From positions 8,928,001 through 8,992,000 of the forward strand of contig AP026544.2 in the NCBI GenBank assembly GCA_026075535.2: a stretch of DNA of 64,000 nucleotides, written 5' to 3'. Positions 12,021 through 24,019 of this stretch are shown piece after piece (position 1 is the stretch's first letter; each line of letters begins with the position of its first letter). Source of the stretch: Tricholoma matsutake. Its lineage: Eukaryota; Basidiomycota; Agaricomycetes; Agaricales; Tricholomataceae. The notes below the pieces were generated by a model. It saw only the letters and a program-made list of their open reading frames with translations. It was not told the origin of the DNA and searched no databases. The position numbers and the translations under genes were made by a program.

Positions 12021-12614
12021 TTAAAACCCACCCAGCCCATAAGGAAAAAGAGAAGGATATATCTTCAGAAACAGTTTAGGATTCACAAACTCATTCTCAG
12101 GCTTGGGATCATGCAGAATAGACATATAACCACCACTTTTTTTCTCAATATGCCTCAGAGCAGCAGCTCGCAACTCATTTGAAGAAGTGTGCCCATCAAC
12201 ATCAGTAATAATCAGTTTTTGAAAGGCAACATCCATGTTAGTGCAATCAGCTTCCATAGGGCCTGGTGCAGTATCATAACGAGAAGTAAGTGCATCTCCA
12301 TCCTTGGGAGGGTGGACATGTTCAATATGAAAAGGTAACACCCCATCGGTAGGCAATTCATTCAATACATCATGATTTATTTCAATGTTGGCATACAGAG
12401 AATTGTGAGCCTTCAACCAAACTAAAGCATTATGCACTTTATCTGCATGTACTGTGAGAGGCTTTGCTTTCATATGTAACCATTTAGTGCTCAGAGGCAA
12501 AGATACAATGAACAGTATACAAATTGGAGCTACAATATAATCAATGGAAGGAGGTAGACATCTCACAATTATTTTAGGCTGATGAGGATAAATGATGATA
12601 TTTCCATGAAGCAC
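12021..12614 (-). pseudogene. Helitron N-terminal helitron-like domain, broken
   Basis: The frame ends with PSLFPYGLGGF, the segment that precedes the Rep core in Helitron proteins. It also contains PLTVHADKVHNALVWLKAHN, typical of the region before it. About 410 bases separate it from the Rep frames, where other reading frames and stops intervene. Confidence 0.75.
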
Positions 12615-12851
12615 TCGCTGATTTTGAGGAAAGCACTATCATTTTCCATCAGTTGTATAATCCAACATTTTGCCCAACATAAAGCTATCATACACTCTTC
12701 CACAATTAAGTCTTTCAACTCAGAAGGAACTTGCCCCAAAAAAGTATGATTCACAAGAGCTAATGGAGGAAGCTTATGACATCAAAGAGATGTGCAACAA
12801 GATGAACAAAGATTCATTTCATATGTTGGCTCACAGCCGGCTTGATGTGCA

Positions 12852-14534
12852 TCAACATGCATGCCTTCTGCATCCACTACAAAGGACCAGAATCAAATGG
12901 GAAAATTGGAGAAATAACATCAGGATGAAACCATGGATAACAATCACTTTCCATATATTGTGCTTGTTTTCATTAGATGAATGCCATAATGACCAATCAG
13001 GCCACTGAAAAACTGTCACATCCACATCTGACAATTTCACCCATTCACAATCAAATACTGAACATGATTCAGCACAGGCTGCACAAGTACTTTCTTGCAA
13101 AGTCTCTGAAGAAGTTTTATGTTGAAACATCTGAATAGTTTTCTGTTTGAGTTCTGTGTCAATGGAGGTGGCCATGATGATGCAGTCCTTGATTGTTCAG
13201 AAGAACTAACACCAGCATTACAAACCACATGTTTTCCTTTATGAAGGCAACCAGTATGCTGGTGTACTTGTTTTCATAAATGCGATAACCTTCTGAATGA
13301 ATCATAAGGAATTTTATAACTATCCAGCACTCTTCAAAGTGCACAAGCACTAAACATATCTGCAACCTTCAATAACAGATAAATCTGAAAATCATCATCC
13401 ATACTGCTCCCAAAGGAACAGTCCATATGAATATTTGAACAAGCAGACAGTATCACACGTACAGGCACCATGCATTGTCCCTTCACAATATGTTCCATAA
13501 TCATTGTTTTAATATGTTCCACAGACCCCACTGGAGACATCCCATGAGCAGCCGTCAAACTGAGAAGGTCAACCTTTGACAAATTCTCAAACCCATGAAA
13601 ACACATTTTAATTGAATAGCTGTCATGTTGAACTAAAGCTTGACGTTGCACAGACAGCAACTGCAACAACTCAACTCGAGTCATGTTAAAAGTTGACTGC
13701 AAACCTAAGCCATTGCACAACACTTTCAACAAATCCAATGGACAATTGACAACGACATTGGAAATAGTTAATGCTAAATTAACAATGGAAAGAGAGCTGG
13801 AGATTGCACAACAGTCCATACCTGAATTTTGAGCACACAGTCCATTCAACAGATGATGAGTGAGTGCCTGTTGTGAACAAGTGTCATCCAGGTGCTTGTA
13901 AGGAATTTGATGTGTGATCAATAACTTGTGAAAGTGAGGCTGAACAGAGGTATACAAAGGCAAGGTGGGATTTATAAGGGTGTCCTCTATCAAATGAAAA
14001 TCTGGCTGAATAACAGATAATGAGGTAGCATGGATTTCATTATCATAAATGTTATTGGTGTCAAGTAAAGGGCTATAAGATTTGGGGCTAGCCCTCATCT
14101 CAATAGCACAACAAACAGATGTCACTGTGAAAATCATACATCAATTTGTCAAATAATTTAATCACTAAACAGCACACAGGCACCAGCAAAACATCTCCCA
14201 TCTCTGTAGTCACTTGAAGCCCTTCTGAACAAAGATATCCCTTCCAAAATGCAAACCAGTCATGGCCCAGACCAACATCAGAATGTATCTCCTCCGAAAT
14301 CAAAAAATTGACAAGGCATGTAAACAACCCATGTGGAGTAGGAACTGTGACAGGCAAAGTGCACACATATCCAAAAAACAAAGCAAGCTCTGGTTGAATG
14401 AGAGAAACATTGGACTGGGCCACACAAGAAAATGTTATGAGGTGACCATTGATTTGTGCTGTCATCTTAAGTCTTGGATTGATGGATGTGGAATGTAGTG
14501 AAGTCGTTGAGACCACATGTCTCATGATGACCAA
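12852..14534 (-). pseudogene. N-terminal part of the Helitron transposase, broken
   Basis: Frames at 12852-13175 (a Cys-rich stretch CAACAESCSVFDCEW), 13334-14137 (267 codons) and 14100-14534 run colinearly into the Rep region. The middle frame includes a helical block (LLSLTAAHGMSPVGSVEHIK) that looks SAP-like, but this is a weak resemblance. No catalytic residues are seen. Confidence 0.55.
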
Positions 14535-14559
14535 GCTGAAAGAACAATGGGTACCACAG

Positions 14560-14700
14560 TCATGTGGAGATGCAGTGTCAGATAGTGCTGATTATTTTCA
14601 GCCTTCTTTTAGTAATCTTCAACAAATATAAATAAAATACAGAATGGATAGAAGTGGAGAGAAATCTTTGAAAAAAGAACACATGCAGCTGAAAAGTGTC
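14560..14700. repeat. Helitron subterminal direct repeat, copy 2
   Basis: Partner of 5560-5705, in the same orientation. It lies between the start of the Rep-Hel reading frames and the putative 5' end at 14731-14769. Confidence 0.8.
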
Positions 14701-14787
14701 ACAAAACAAGCTCAACTGATAAGGAAAAAGTAGTGGGCTTTGCTGCCGCTTGCTGGCATGCTACCTGGTAATGAAGCAATCTGAATG

Positions 14788-15781
14788 TCAAAAAAAACTC
14801 TTGCACATCTCTGCTGTCATGATCTCACATGCACGGTACAACTCATAGTAAAGTGCTTGTACATAATAGAAGCCTATCCCTTGATGGCAAAGGTGAGACT
14901 TGATAACTGAGAATGCTTGCTCAACAGGGTTGAAGTCTGGTGGGCATGGTGGGAGATATTCAATCCAACATCCTGTATGATGGTCATCTATTTGAGTGCA
15001 TGACTTGAAGTGGTTGAGTACTGACCATACCCATGTACTAGATGTGCATGGTGTATATGGGCATTGTCCACTGATAATGCAGCTCCCAGGGAGAAATGTC
15101 ACTTTTGAACACATGGCTGATGAACTTCCACTTAGCTCCCAGCCTCAGAACATCCCAAAAGTCAAGCATAGGTCTGATCATTTTTTGAGGCTTCATCAAT
15201 CAAAATAAAGCACTTGACTGGATACTGTTCAATTCAGCAGATGAAGTTGGCCCTTTTGATAGGATCACATTCTGAAGCCATTTCCTGGATGTGTTTGATG
15301 TTGAGCCCAACATGTTCAAAGGTTTGGTGAACGGTTGCCATAGATTGGCCATAGATACAGGGGGATGTTGGAACTTCTCAAGGTGATTTTGATATTCATC
15401 AAGGAAGAGCATAGAACTTTAATGAGCAAGCATGACAAGATATTTTGCATCTGAACTGGCAAGAGAACATGGTTGACATTGGCCAATAACCTGAGCCTTT
15501 GCAACAACACTCCCTGTCAAATGGTGCTGCCTTGCAATCTGGAAAAGTGTTGCCCAAGAGATGCATGTAATTCCAACAATCTCTGGAATAGAGTCATGGC
15601 CTCTAGCCTTCAGATGAATTGTGGCTTCCTTGAGGTTGGTACTGGTTTGTTGATTGCCCATTGCAAGGTGTGTGATGGTGTGATTGTTGAATAAGCGAAT
15701 GGTGTATAAGGTGACATCAACACTTACATGTCCATAGCAGTAATGATGTGCCCACAGATTATTAATAGCAGGATATTTCAA
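14788..15781 (-). pseudogene. DDE_3-type (IS630/Tc1-mariner-like) transposase, broken
   Basis: The C-terminal catalytic block reads LPPCPPDFNPVEQAFSVIKSHL, with the final Asp-Phe-Asn-Pro-x-Glu motif of the family. Upstream frames (15200-15412, 15419-15781) include an LFLDE-type acidic site and an N-terminal helix-turn-helix-like region (ATIHLKARGHDSIPEIV). Frames shift at about 15200 and 15415. It lies directly beyond the Helitron end motif. I could not find clear terminal inverted repeats or a TA duplication. Confidence 0.75.
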
Positions 15782-15938
15782 TTACCAATTATGATTACTG
15801 ATCATGCATCAATAGGTTATATAAATATTTGTTGTACATAGTTTGCTATAGTAAGTCATTGCTCAACAGGTTGGGCCCTGAGCTTAACTGAATTATCATG
15901 TACAAAAACTATCCTAACACACCACACCACTTTGCATA

Positions 15939-17030
15939 ATGACCAATGCATCAAACTTGCACACAAATATTTACCAGATTGAACCTTTGACAGAAGCTGA
16001 AGATTATGCCATATGGAAGATCAAAATGATGGACATCTTGATGGGACAAGATCTATGGGAATATGTTGATGGATCAACTATTCGGCCATCAGACAACACA
16101 GCAAAAGTTGCATGGGTAAAGAAAGATCAGATGGCACTATCTAGCACTATCTATGATCCGATTATGGGTAGCCAACAAAATGTTAGTATATGTCGTGAGC
16201 TTGATATCATCAAGGAAGTGTAGGACTCCTTAAAGCCACTATTGAAAATGCAAGGGGTGTTGGGGATTGTGTTGGCATGGAGGAAATTATTCTGGGATCA
16301 ATGCAAGGAAGTGACACCCATTGAGGACCACATCCAAACATTATGTGGCTATCAGGAGGAGCTGCATAGTTTGGGGCAAAGAATTGATGGAGAGGAATTT
16401 TCAATCACTCTGCTGAGCTCACTCCCTTAAACTTGGAGCAATTACATTGCATCTATTGACACTATGGCCCTAACAGATGCATCAAAGTTGATTGCATGCA
16501 TTCTCGAGCATGATTGATGGCTTAACATGCATAACTCCAATGACATGGCATTAGTGGGGAAATTTGGGAAAAAGAAGTACAACCAAAACATCACATGCTT
16601 TGAATGTGGGGAAAAGGGGCACATAGGCCAGCAATGCAAGAAGAAGTCCATATCAGGAAAGTGGAGATCAGGAGGGAAGCAGAAGGGGACAACAGAAGCA
16701 AATGCGGGGGCTGATGAGGACTTTGCTTTCTATGGGGAGGATGGGGAGGATGTAGCACTGGCTGTCTTGCCAGATTCTTGGTTGGCTGACTCAGCATGCA
16801 CATCTCATATTGCTGAAGACTGAGAAATTTTTATTGACTACTGGACAGCAGGTGTCCAGATTTGGAAAGGTACCTGTGCTTGGACAAGGCTCAATACAGC
16901 TGGAATGCACTGTGGGAGGAAAGGTCTCTAGAATCACCCTCAAAGACATAGCACATGCCCCCAATGTGCCTTTCAATCTCATCTCAATTTCATGTGCACT
17001 TGAGGTTGGGGCAGCTGTTCTATTCACAGC
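15939..17030 (+). pseudogene. Copia-1 gag, nucleocapsid and protease, broken
   Basis: The gag start reads MTNASNLHTNIYQIEPLTEA, followed by the typical copia DYAIWKIKMMDIL block. In-frame stops occur at about 16221, 16429 and 16516. The nucleocapsid knuckle CFECGEKGHIGQQC (16598-16640) is intact. A protease motif is recognisable as DSACTSHI (about 16787), with Ala instead of the usual Gly after Asp-Ser. The frame continues to the gypsy-1 insertion. Confidence 0.8.
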
Positions 17031-17431
17031 TGTTAGGAAACCACCCCATTACCTAATAATATTTTATTTTATTTTATTATGTTGAATTACGCTACATGAC
17101 GCCAAATGACACTACACTTTGATAGCATGAGAATTTTATTTTGCACGCATCAAAATGTACGCGCATGTATGAGTGCATCGGTAACAACAATGTACAATAT
17201 GTGTAACATAGTATATAAACCCTAAATATATGCCTAGGGGACCCCAGTTGTGTTCTCTTAGGTATTCCACCTACATTTTCAGTGTGAAAGGCCTATCTCA
17301 ACAAACTCACCTATTAATAACCCCTTGCATCAAAACCATCTATTCCCCCATCATGAGCACAGATCCCGCTCCCTTCTTGTAGAGAGAACCCGCATGGTCT
17401 TAGCTAGCAGATAGTGGGTGTCGCCCTAACA
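17031..17431 (+). repeat. Gypsy-1 5' LTR
   Basis: 401 bp with TGTTAGG/CCTAACA ends. A TATATAAA box is at 17212-17219. The sequence about 34 bases downstream (17246-17256) is complementary to the putative primer site just after the LTR. Confidence 0.95.
17212..17256 (+). promoter_or_regulatory. Gypsy-1 TATA box and predicted transcript start
   Basis: TATATAAA at 17212 is followed 34 bases later by AGTTGTGTTCT. If the RNA starts at that A, its first 11 bases pair perfectly with the site at 17434-17444, as in the self-primed Tf1/sushi retroelements. The start site is inferred, not observed. Confidence 0.6.
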
Positions 17432-17433
17432 GA

Positions 17434-17444
17434 AGAACACAACT
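17434..17444 (+). promoter_or_regulatory. Gypsy-1 self-primer binding site
   Basis: AGAACACAACT lies two bases after the 5' LTR and is the exact reverse complement of LTR bases 17246-17256. No match to a tRNA 3' end is apparent. Confidence 0.6.
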
Positions 17445-17911
17445 TCCCATATCAGTGCGCCTTCTCTTACTTGCACATACATCATTGTTTCACTGCACCA
17501 CATCTGATTACTCATCCTTTCGGCATGAGCCGGAAGTACTTGTATATACGTAATCTACCTTTTCTTTCATAAGCCGATGCCAGGCCTCGCCTTACATTGC
17601 GACTGCCAGTGATCAGCGCTTGTCATTAGGACAGCTGCAACCAGACAACTGATCGGATCTGGTTTAGTTATGATTTACATTACTCTATTTGGATGACTAT
17701 TTTAGTTACAAGCCAAATTCAGTGATATCTCTGAGATCAGGCACTGTTGGAAGGGTTATTGATCCGAAGTGTCAAAATAGGCGCCTGACGAACGACGAAC
17801 GATTGACGAACCTCGATGAACCTTATCACGTGACCCATAAACATTTGGAGAGGTCTTGAAGAAAAAATTTTGAATTTGTTGAAGAAGTGATTCATCACAG
17901 ATTCTACAATT

Positions 17912-19009
17912 ATGTCCGAACCTTCAACTTCTAATCCCGGTCCTAATCCTGTTCCCATACCAGCACTAGAGGCAAAAATTGATGCACTCACAGTGCAAAT
18001 GTCGCAATTAGTGTCAGTATTGGCAGCATCACAGCCCAGACAAGCAGAAGTACAGCCAGAGACGATAGGAGAAAGAGATGATGAGATGGAGGAGATGGTG
18101 GAGTGGATATTGCAGGAGGATGAGACAGCAGAGAAATCCGGAAATGGAAAAGCGCACTTACCTAAGTATGCACCCCTGCAAATCTTTGACAGTACCATGG
18201 AGAATACAAAATCCTTCATCAGCTCTATAGTATTGTACATCCATGGGAGGAAGCCCAAGTTTCATACAGCCGAGTCTAGGATTATGTTTGCTCTCTCATA
18301 CATTCAGGGGGGGAAAGCACAGTTCTGGAGAAATGAGGCTATTAATCAAATTGCCGTGGAAAATAAACCATTTGCAACCTTCAAGGAATTTCTGGAGAGA
18401 TTGGAGGCACAGTTTGGAGACCCTAATCCAAAGGTGACAGCCAATGCTAAATTAAAGACCATGGGCCAAGGTTCCTTAACGGCGGATGAATTTATTTTGC
18501 AGTTCAAAGCAGAACCTTCGCAAACGGATATGGGAGAAGCTGCATTGGTAGAGTTTTTGAAAGCAGGATTAAATCCCTCCTTATTCAAGTCTATCTACTG
18601 ACTACCTTTTATGCCAGAGAAGTTGGACGAGTGGTATAATTGGGCAATGTGCCTTGACCGGCAATATCGGCAGGAACAGGCGGAGTCAAAGTTGATGTAC
18701 GGAAGTAGTAAATTTGGAAAGTCATCAGGAGGAAAGTCCGAGAAAGGAAAGGCGCCTCAGGTGCAAGCTCCAAGGGCACAGCCACCAGCCATGGCAGTGA
18801 CACCTATAGTTACGGAGTCAGCAGCACCAGCAGAGGCAATGGAGGTTGATCAAGCAGGGAGACAAGCCCCACTTAAATATTTTAACTGTGGGCAGTTAGG
18901 ACACATTTCTAGGAATTGTAGGCAGAAAAGAAAGATTAGGGAAGCTACAATCGAGGAAGTGAAGCCGGAGGAAGGCAAGCAGAAGAATTTTGTGGAAGAG
19001 TCCCAGTGA
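17912..19009 (+). pseudogene. Gypsy-1 gag (one in-frame TGA)
   Basis: It starts MSEPSTSNPGPNPVP. The retrotransposon-gag core spans about residues 90-220 (FALSYIQGGKAQFW, FLERLEAQFGDPN). A TGA at 18599-18601 interrupts it; the sister fragment at 42888-44586 has CAA there, so an ancestral CGA fits both. The knuckle reads YFNCGQLGHISRNC: the first Cys is Tyr, whereas the sister copy keeps Cys. The frame ends at 19009, and pol continues in the -1 frame. Confidence 0.85.
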
Positions 19010-22000
19010 AGGTTTCCCCATTGGTGACCCAGAATCGTTACAATGTATTAGTATCCGAGGAAACCCAGAGTAAATCAGAAAACGAAATTGAGGAGGAGTA
19101 CAACTGTTACAAATCACGTGACCAAGAAAATTGCCGAGCACTATTTCCAAAAACCCCTAAATTCTTTATTCGCTCTGCGTGAATAGAACCAGAAATCACC
19201 TTGACTGTGGGACTGAAGACAGTGGACATGCATGCAGCGATTGATGTGGAAGCGTTGCTTGATAGTGGTGCTACAAGATTATTTATTAATTGATCCTTAA
19301 TTACCGGAAACGGTATTAACACACGCAAGCTGGCGCAACCTATAATGGTGTACAATATTGACGGAACAGTCAATCGTGGAGGAACTATCAAGGAGGAGGT
19401 GACTATGGTACTAAAGTATCAGGAGCATCAGGAGCGAGCCATATTCAAAGTGTGCGATCTTGGGAAAACCAATCTAATAATAGGATGTCCATGGTTATGG
19501 AAGCATAATCCCAAAATTGATTGGAAAACTGGGAAAGTACAAATGACTCATTGTCCTAAGGAATGTAATGTGTATGGGAGGAAGATGAAGAAGGAAAAAA
19601 GGAAAAAGAGAGAGAAAGAACATCTGAGGAAGTATTCTGTTATGATGGAGGAAGTGGAGGATGAGGAAATGCCAAATGGGGAAGTTCCGATCATGATTGA
19701 GAAAGAAGAGCAGAAGCAAACCTTTAGAGCAATTTGTGGAGGACAGTCATGGGACAAGAATATCGTGAAGGTGGAGAAGCCAGTGGAGGAGTGGGTGCCA
19801 AAAGTGTATCACAAATATCTGTCAGTGTTTCAGAAGAAGGAGTCTGAGCAAATGCCGGTGCGGAAGCCATGGGATCATGTGATTGAGATGAAGCCAGGGT
19901 TTGTGCCAAAGAAGTCGAAGGTATATCCATTATCTCCAATGGAACAAGAAGAAGTGGATGTGTTCTCGAAGGAGCAATTGCGCAAAGGATACATACGACC
20001 TTTGAAATCACCGCAGACATCACCAATATTCTTTGTGCCAAAGAAAGACCAAAGGAAGAGGATGTGTACAGATTATAGGTATTTGAATGAGTGGACAGTG
20101 AAGAATGCGTACCCCCTGCCGTTGATCTCAGAAATAATTGACAAGGTGGGAAAAGCCAAGGTCTTTACAAAATTGGATTTATGATGGGGATACAACAATG
20201 TACAAATAAAGAAAGGAGATGAGTGGAAGGCAGCATTTGCCACACGTCGAGGATCCTTCGAGCTGCTTGTCATGTTTTTTGGGATGACTAATAGTCCCCC
20301 GACCTTTCAAAATATGATGAACGTCATTTTCAAGGACGTAATAGACAAAGGCGTGGTAATAATATTTATTGACAACATTCTGATATTCACGGAGGATGAA
20401 GAAAATCATGAGGCGATAGTACAGGAGGTGTTACGGAGGTTGGCGGAGAATGATCTATTTTTGAAACCAGAGAAGTGTGTGTTTGGGGCAAGCGAGATTG
20501 AGTTCCTAGGATTATTGATCGGCCCTGACAGGATCAAAATGGATCTGATCAAGGTACAGGCAATCACAGATTGGCCTGCGCCCACCCATGTCAAGGAGGT
20601 TCAAGCCTTCTTGGGACTCGCAAATTATTATCGTTGCTTTGTGCACAATTTTTCTAAAATTGCCACACCCTTACATAACCTTATGCGAAAGGGAGTAGTA
20701 TGGAGGTGGGGAGAGCAGCAGCAGACAGTGTTTGAGGAGTTGAAGAGGAAGTTTATGGAGGGACCAATATTAGCCCCAGTAGATTTCACATGCCCTTTGC
20801 GAGTGGAATCCGATGCATCCAATTTTGCTACTGGAGCAGTATTATCAATGCTGTGCGAAGATGACAAATGGCATCCTTGTGCATACTTGTCAAAAGGGTT
20901 GAATGATGTGGAGAGGAATTATGATGTGCATGACAAAGAGATGTTGGGGATAATACGAGCATTGGAGGCATGGAGGCATTATTTGGAGGGATGTACACAT
21001 CAGATTGAGATCTGGACGGATCATCAAAATCTGCAATACTTTATGTCTGCTAAAAAGCTTAAGCGCAGGCAAGCACATTGGGCACTATTCCTATTGTGTT
21101 TCAACTTTCACTTGGTCCACAAAGTGGGAAGCTTAATGAGGAAAGCAGATGCATTATCCAGACGTATTGATCATAAAAGGGGGGTGGAGGAGGACAATAA
21201 AAATGTTACCTTACTCAAACCCAAATACTTTCGCATTTGTGCTATGCATCAAGGGCATCTATTAATAGATAGCTCGGAAATGGAAATGTTGTCTAAAATT
21301 AGACAATGTTCGGAAATGGACGATGAAGTAGTGGAAGCCGTGAAAGCTCTGAAGGGAGAGAAGAAAGGTAATATCAAAGGAGATGAATGGGCTGAGGAAC
21401 AAGGGTTGGTGTTGTTTCGAGGAAAAGTGTATGTACTGAAGGATCAGGATTTGCGAAGGGAGATCGTCCGGTTACATCACAATACGCTGATTGCCGGACA
21501 CCCAGGAAGATGGAAGACGTTGGAATTAGTAATGAGAAATTATTGGTGGCCCGGAATTTCAAAGTATGTGTTGGGGTATGTGGATGGATGTGATATGTGC
21601 ATGAGGGGGAAGAAATTTCCAGAGAAACCTGCAAGAAAATTAATGCCGAACCCTATACATAAAGCGCCATGGCAAGATATATCTGTGGATTTTATTACCG
21701 GATTACCCGAGGCTCAAGGGTATGATGCAATATTCATAGTATGTGACCGCTTTACAAAGGAGGTCCATATTATTCCTACTACTACAGAAACCTCATCATT
21801 GGGCTTGGCATGCCTCTATCTAAATCAGGTATGGTGGTTACATGGGTTACCCAATACTGTTATCTCCGATCGTGGACCACAATTTGCTTCCGCGTTTATG
21901 CGAGAACTAAACAACATATTGGGAATTCAAACTAAATTATCTATGGCATATCACCTGCAGACTGATGGGCAGACAGAGAGAATGAATCAGGAGTTGGAGC

Positions 22001-22830
22001 AGTACCTACGTATGTTTGTCAACTACCGACAAACCGACTGGCCCGAATGGTTGGCAATTGCCAAATTTTCCCACAATAACAAATTCCATTTGGCTACTTG
22101 TATGTCACCCTTTTTCGTGAATTATGGATATCATCCTCACATGGGAGTAGAACCCAGAAGGGAAGTCAAAGTACAGTCGGTAGAAGACTTTGTATCTAAG
22201 ATGCAAAAGGTACAAGAGGAAGCAGAGGTGGCATTGAAGAAAGCATGTGATGACATGATGCAACATGCGGATCATACTCGAGCACGTGCTCCAGAGTACA
22301 AAGTTGGTGACTTGGTATGGCTAAGTACCAAGGACCTGAATATTCCACGACCTTCAAGGAAACTTACGGAAAAACAAGTTGGCCCATATGCGATCTCTAA
22401 AGTAATCTCGCCTAATGTGGTAGTGCTAAAATTACCCTGACCATTCAAGATTGATCCTGAGATTAATGTATCCCACCTACGCCCTTACTGCCTGCCCACT
22501 ATTCCTGGCCAACAAACTACTCCGCAACCTCCGATAATAGTAGAAGGTGCTCCAGAATACATAGTTGAAGAAATTCTAGACTCATGTCTTCGACGGAACA
22601 AATTGGAATTCTTAATAAAGTGGAAAAACTATACCGACAAAAATAATTTGTGGGAACCCAAAGAGAATTGTAAGCGAGCACGTAACGCAATCGCCCAATT
22701 CTTTAAACGTAATCCGAATGCTTTGCGTTGCATTGTGAGAATGGTATATGAGGGGATGAAATTCCGGCCTTACCAAAATTTCACAGAGGGGACAAACATA
22801 ATATTTTCTCACCTGGAAGTCGAGGCATAA
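19010..22830 (+). pseudogene. Gypsy-1 pol: protease, RT, RNase H, integrase, chromodomain (broken)
   Basis: The protease site is LLDSGATRLFIN (about 19258). Reverse transcriptase has KVFTKLDL, then a TGA at 20182 in place of Arg. Its active-site box reads FIDNILIF (about 20370), so the second catalytic Asp is Asn. RNase H follows (RVESDASNFATGAVL). Integrase has the HHCC zinc site (His-His...Cys-x2-Cys) and D-D-E residues in VDFITGLPE, SDRGPQF and DGQTERMNQELE, all present. After a TGA at 22438, a chromodomain runs from about 22540 (EYIVEEILDS, LIKWKNYTDKNNLWEPKEN), the part that in chromoviruses directs integration to heterochromatin. Stops at 19181 and 19294 are shared with the fragment at 42888-44586. 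Confidence 0.92.
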
Positions 22831-22841
22831 AATGGGGGTAA

Positions 22842-23242
22842 TGTTAGGAAACCACTCCATTACCTAATAAAATTTCATTTTATTTTATTATGTCGAATTA
22901 CGCTACATGACGCCAAATGACACTACACTTTGATAGCATGAGAATTTTATTCCACACGCATCAAAATGTATGCGCATGTACGAGTGCGTCGGTAACAACA
23001 ATGTACAATATGTGTAACATAGTATATAAACCCTAAATATATGTCTAGGGGACCCCAGTTGTGTTCTCTTAGGTATTCCACCTACGTTTTCAGTGTGAAA
23101 GGCCTATCTCAACAAACTCACCTATTAATAACCCCTCACATCAAAACCATCTATTCCCCCATCACGAGCGCAGATCCCGCTCCCTTCTTGTAGAGAGAAC
23201 CCGCATGGTCTTAGCTAGCAGATAGTGGGTGTCGCCCTAACA
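22842..23242 (+). repeat. Gypsy-1 3' LTR
   Basis: 401 bp, preceded by the polypurine tract AAAATGGGGGTAA (about 22829-22841). It is followed by the target duplication ACAGC. Confidence 0.95.
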
Positions 23243-24019
23243 ACAGCACCAGGGGTCAAATTCCAATCACCCAATGGAGCAATCATCATGGAAGGCTGAG
23301 TAATGAACCAGCCATTTGATATGAACAGCATGTGTTCAGTGAAGATGCTCAAGGAAAAGGAAATGGTTTTGGGAATGGAGGTGGACAGAACTGTGGAACT
23401 GGCTTCACAATGTCAGGCATGCATCACTGCCAAGCAACAAGTTTGGCCATTTCCCAAAAAAAGCAAATCAGAGATCAAAGAGATTGGAGATCTGACAGTT
23501 AGTGATCTGTGGGGACCAGCATGCACTCAGGCTCCAGGGGGAGACCAGTATTTCATCACATTCACTGATGGCAAGGCACAATGCACAATGACTTATTTCT
23601 TGAAACAAAAATCTGAAATACTGACAAAATTCAAACAGTACAAAAGTTTTGCTGAAACACAGGCTGGGTGCAAACTCAAGAAACTTTGCATTGATGGAGG
23701 AGGGGAATTCCTTAGCAATGAATTCAGGAAATTCTTATTGGACAATGGGATCCAATTGGATGTCACCACCCCCCACTTGCCTTCCCAGAATGGAATCACT
23801 GAATGGCTAAACTGAATGCTGGTAGAACATGTGCATGCAATGTTGCATCAGCATGTGCTCCTGTGCTGTCTTTGGAGAGAAGTGATCGCTTATGCAACAC
23901 ATCTCAAAAATAGATCTCCCATGCAATTGATCAAGGATCATAGGGTACCTGATGAAGTCTTCTGGAGGAAGAAGCCAGACATATCGCACCTGGAGGAATT
24001 TGGCAGAAAGTGCTGGTAG
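23243..24019 (+). pseudogene. Copia-1 integrase fragment, broken
   Basis: This part resumes after gypsy-1. It has the zinc-binding Cys pair (CQACITAKQQ). It also has catalytic-core landmarks: SDLWGPA (first Asp), CIDGGGEFLSNEF (second Asp) and the QNGITEW segment carrying the third acidic residue. A TGA ends the frame at 23813; the rest continues to FGRKCW and a stop at 24017. The reverse transcriptase that should follow is missing. Confidence 0.8.

Larger units (their letters stand above)
5495..14770 (-). mobile_element. Decayed autonomous-type Helitron (rolling-circle transposon)
   Basis: On the minus strand the region encodes, in Helitron order, an N-terminal region, a Rep/HUH nuclease block and a PIF1-type helicase, followed by an unknown protein. 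All are broken by stops and frame changes. Copies of a sequence of about 150 bp lie just inside both ends (5560-5705 and 14560-14700). A hairpin with an 8-bp stem (5495-5515) lies at the 3' side, where Helitrons usually carry one. The 5' side ends near a 39-bp motif (14731-14769) that recurs at 31439-31477. I could not identify a canonical TC...CTRR pair, so the exact ends are uncertain by some tens of bases. The region is strongly CpG-poor. Confidence 0.8.
17031..23242 (+). mobile_element. Gypsy-1: complete Ty3/gypsy chromovirus with two LTRs
   Basis: LTRs 17031-17431 and 22842-23242 are both 401 bp and run TGTTAGG...CCTAACA. They are flanked by the 5-bp duplication ACAGC inside copia-1. My hand comparison finds about 16 differences between the LTRs, nearly all transitions. 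Inside are gag, protease, reverse transcriptase, RNase H, integrase and a chromodomain. It cannot code for working proteins because of several stops and an Asp-to-Asn change in reverse transcriptase. Related fragments lie at 40521-41085 and 42888-44586. Confidence 0.95.
15860..24019 (+). mobile_element. Copia-1: decayed Ty1/copia element interrupted by gypsy-1
   Basis: Coding pieces at 15939-17030 and 23243-24019 belong to one gag-pol. It is split exactly at the gypsy-1 insertion, with the ACAGC target duplication at 17026-17030 and 23243-23247. Just upstream, ...CTCAACA is followed by GGTTGGGCCCTGAGC (15869 onward). This resembles the end of a copia LTR followed by an initiator-tRNA-type primer site. 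No 3' LTR or reverse transcriptase is present; the element stops in integrase at 24019. Confidence 0.75.

Noticed and set aside
18599..22440. Programmed readthrough of TGA codons in the retroelement genes
   Set aside because: The TGA positions are scattered through catalytic domains and match Arg positions. Decay from CGA explains them more simply.
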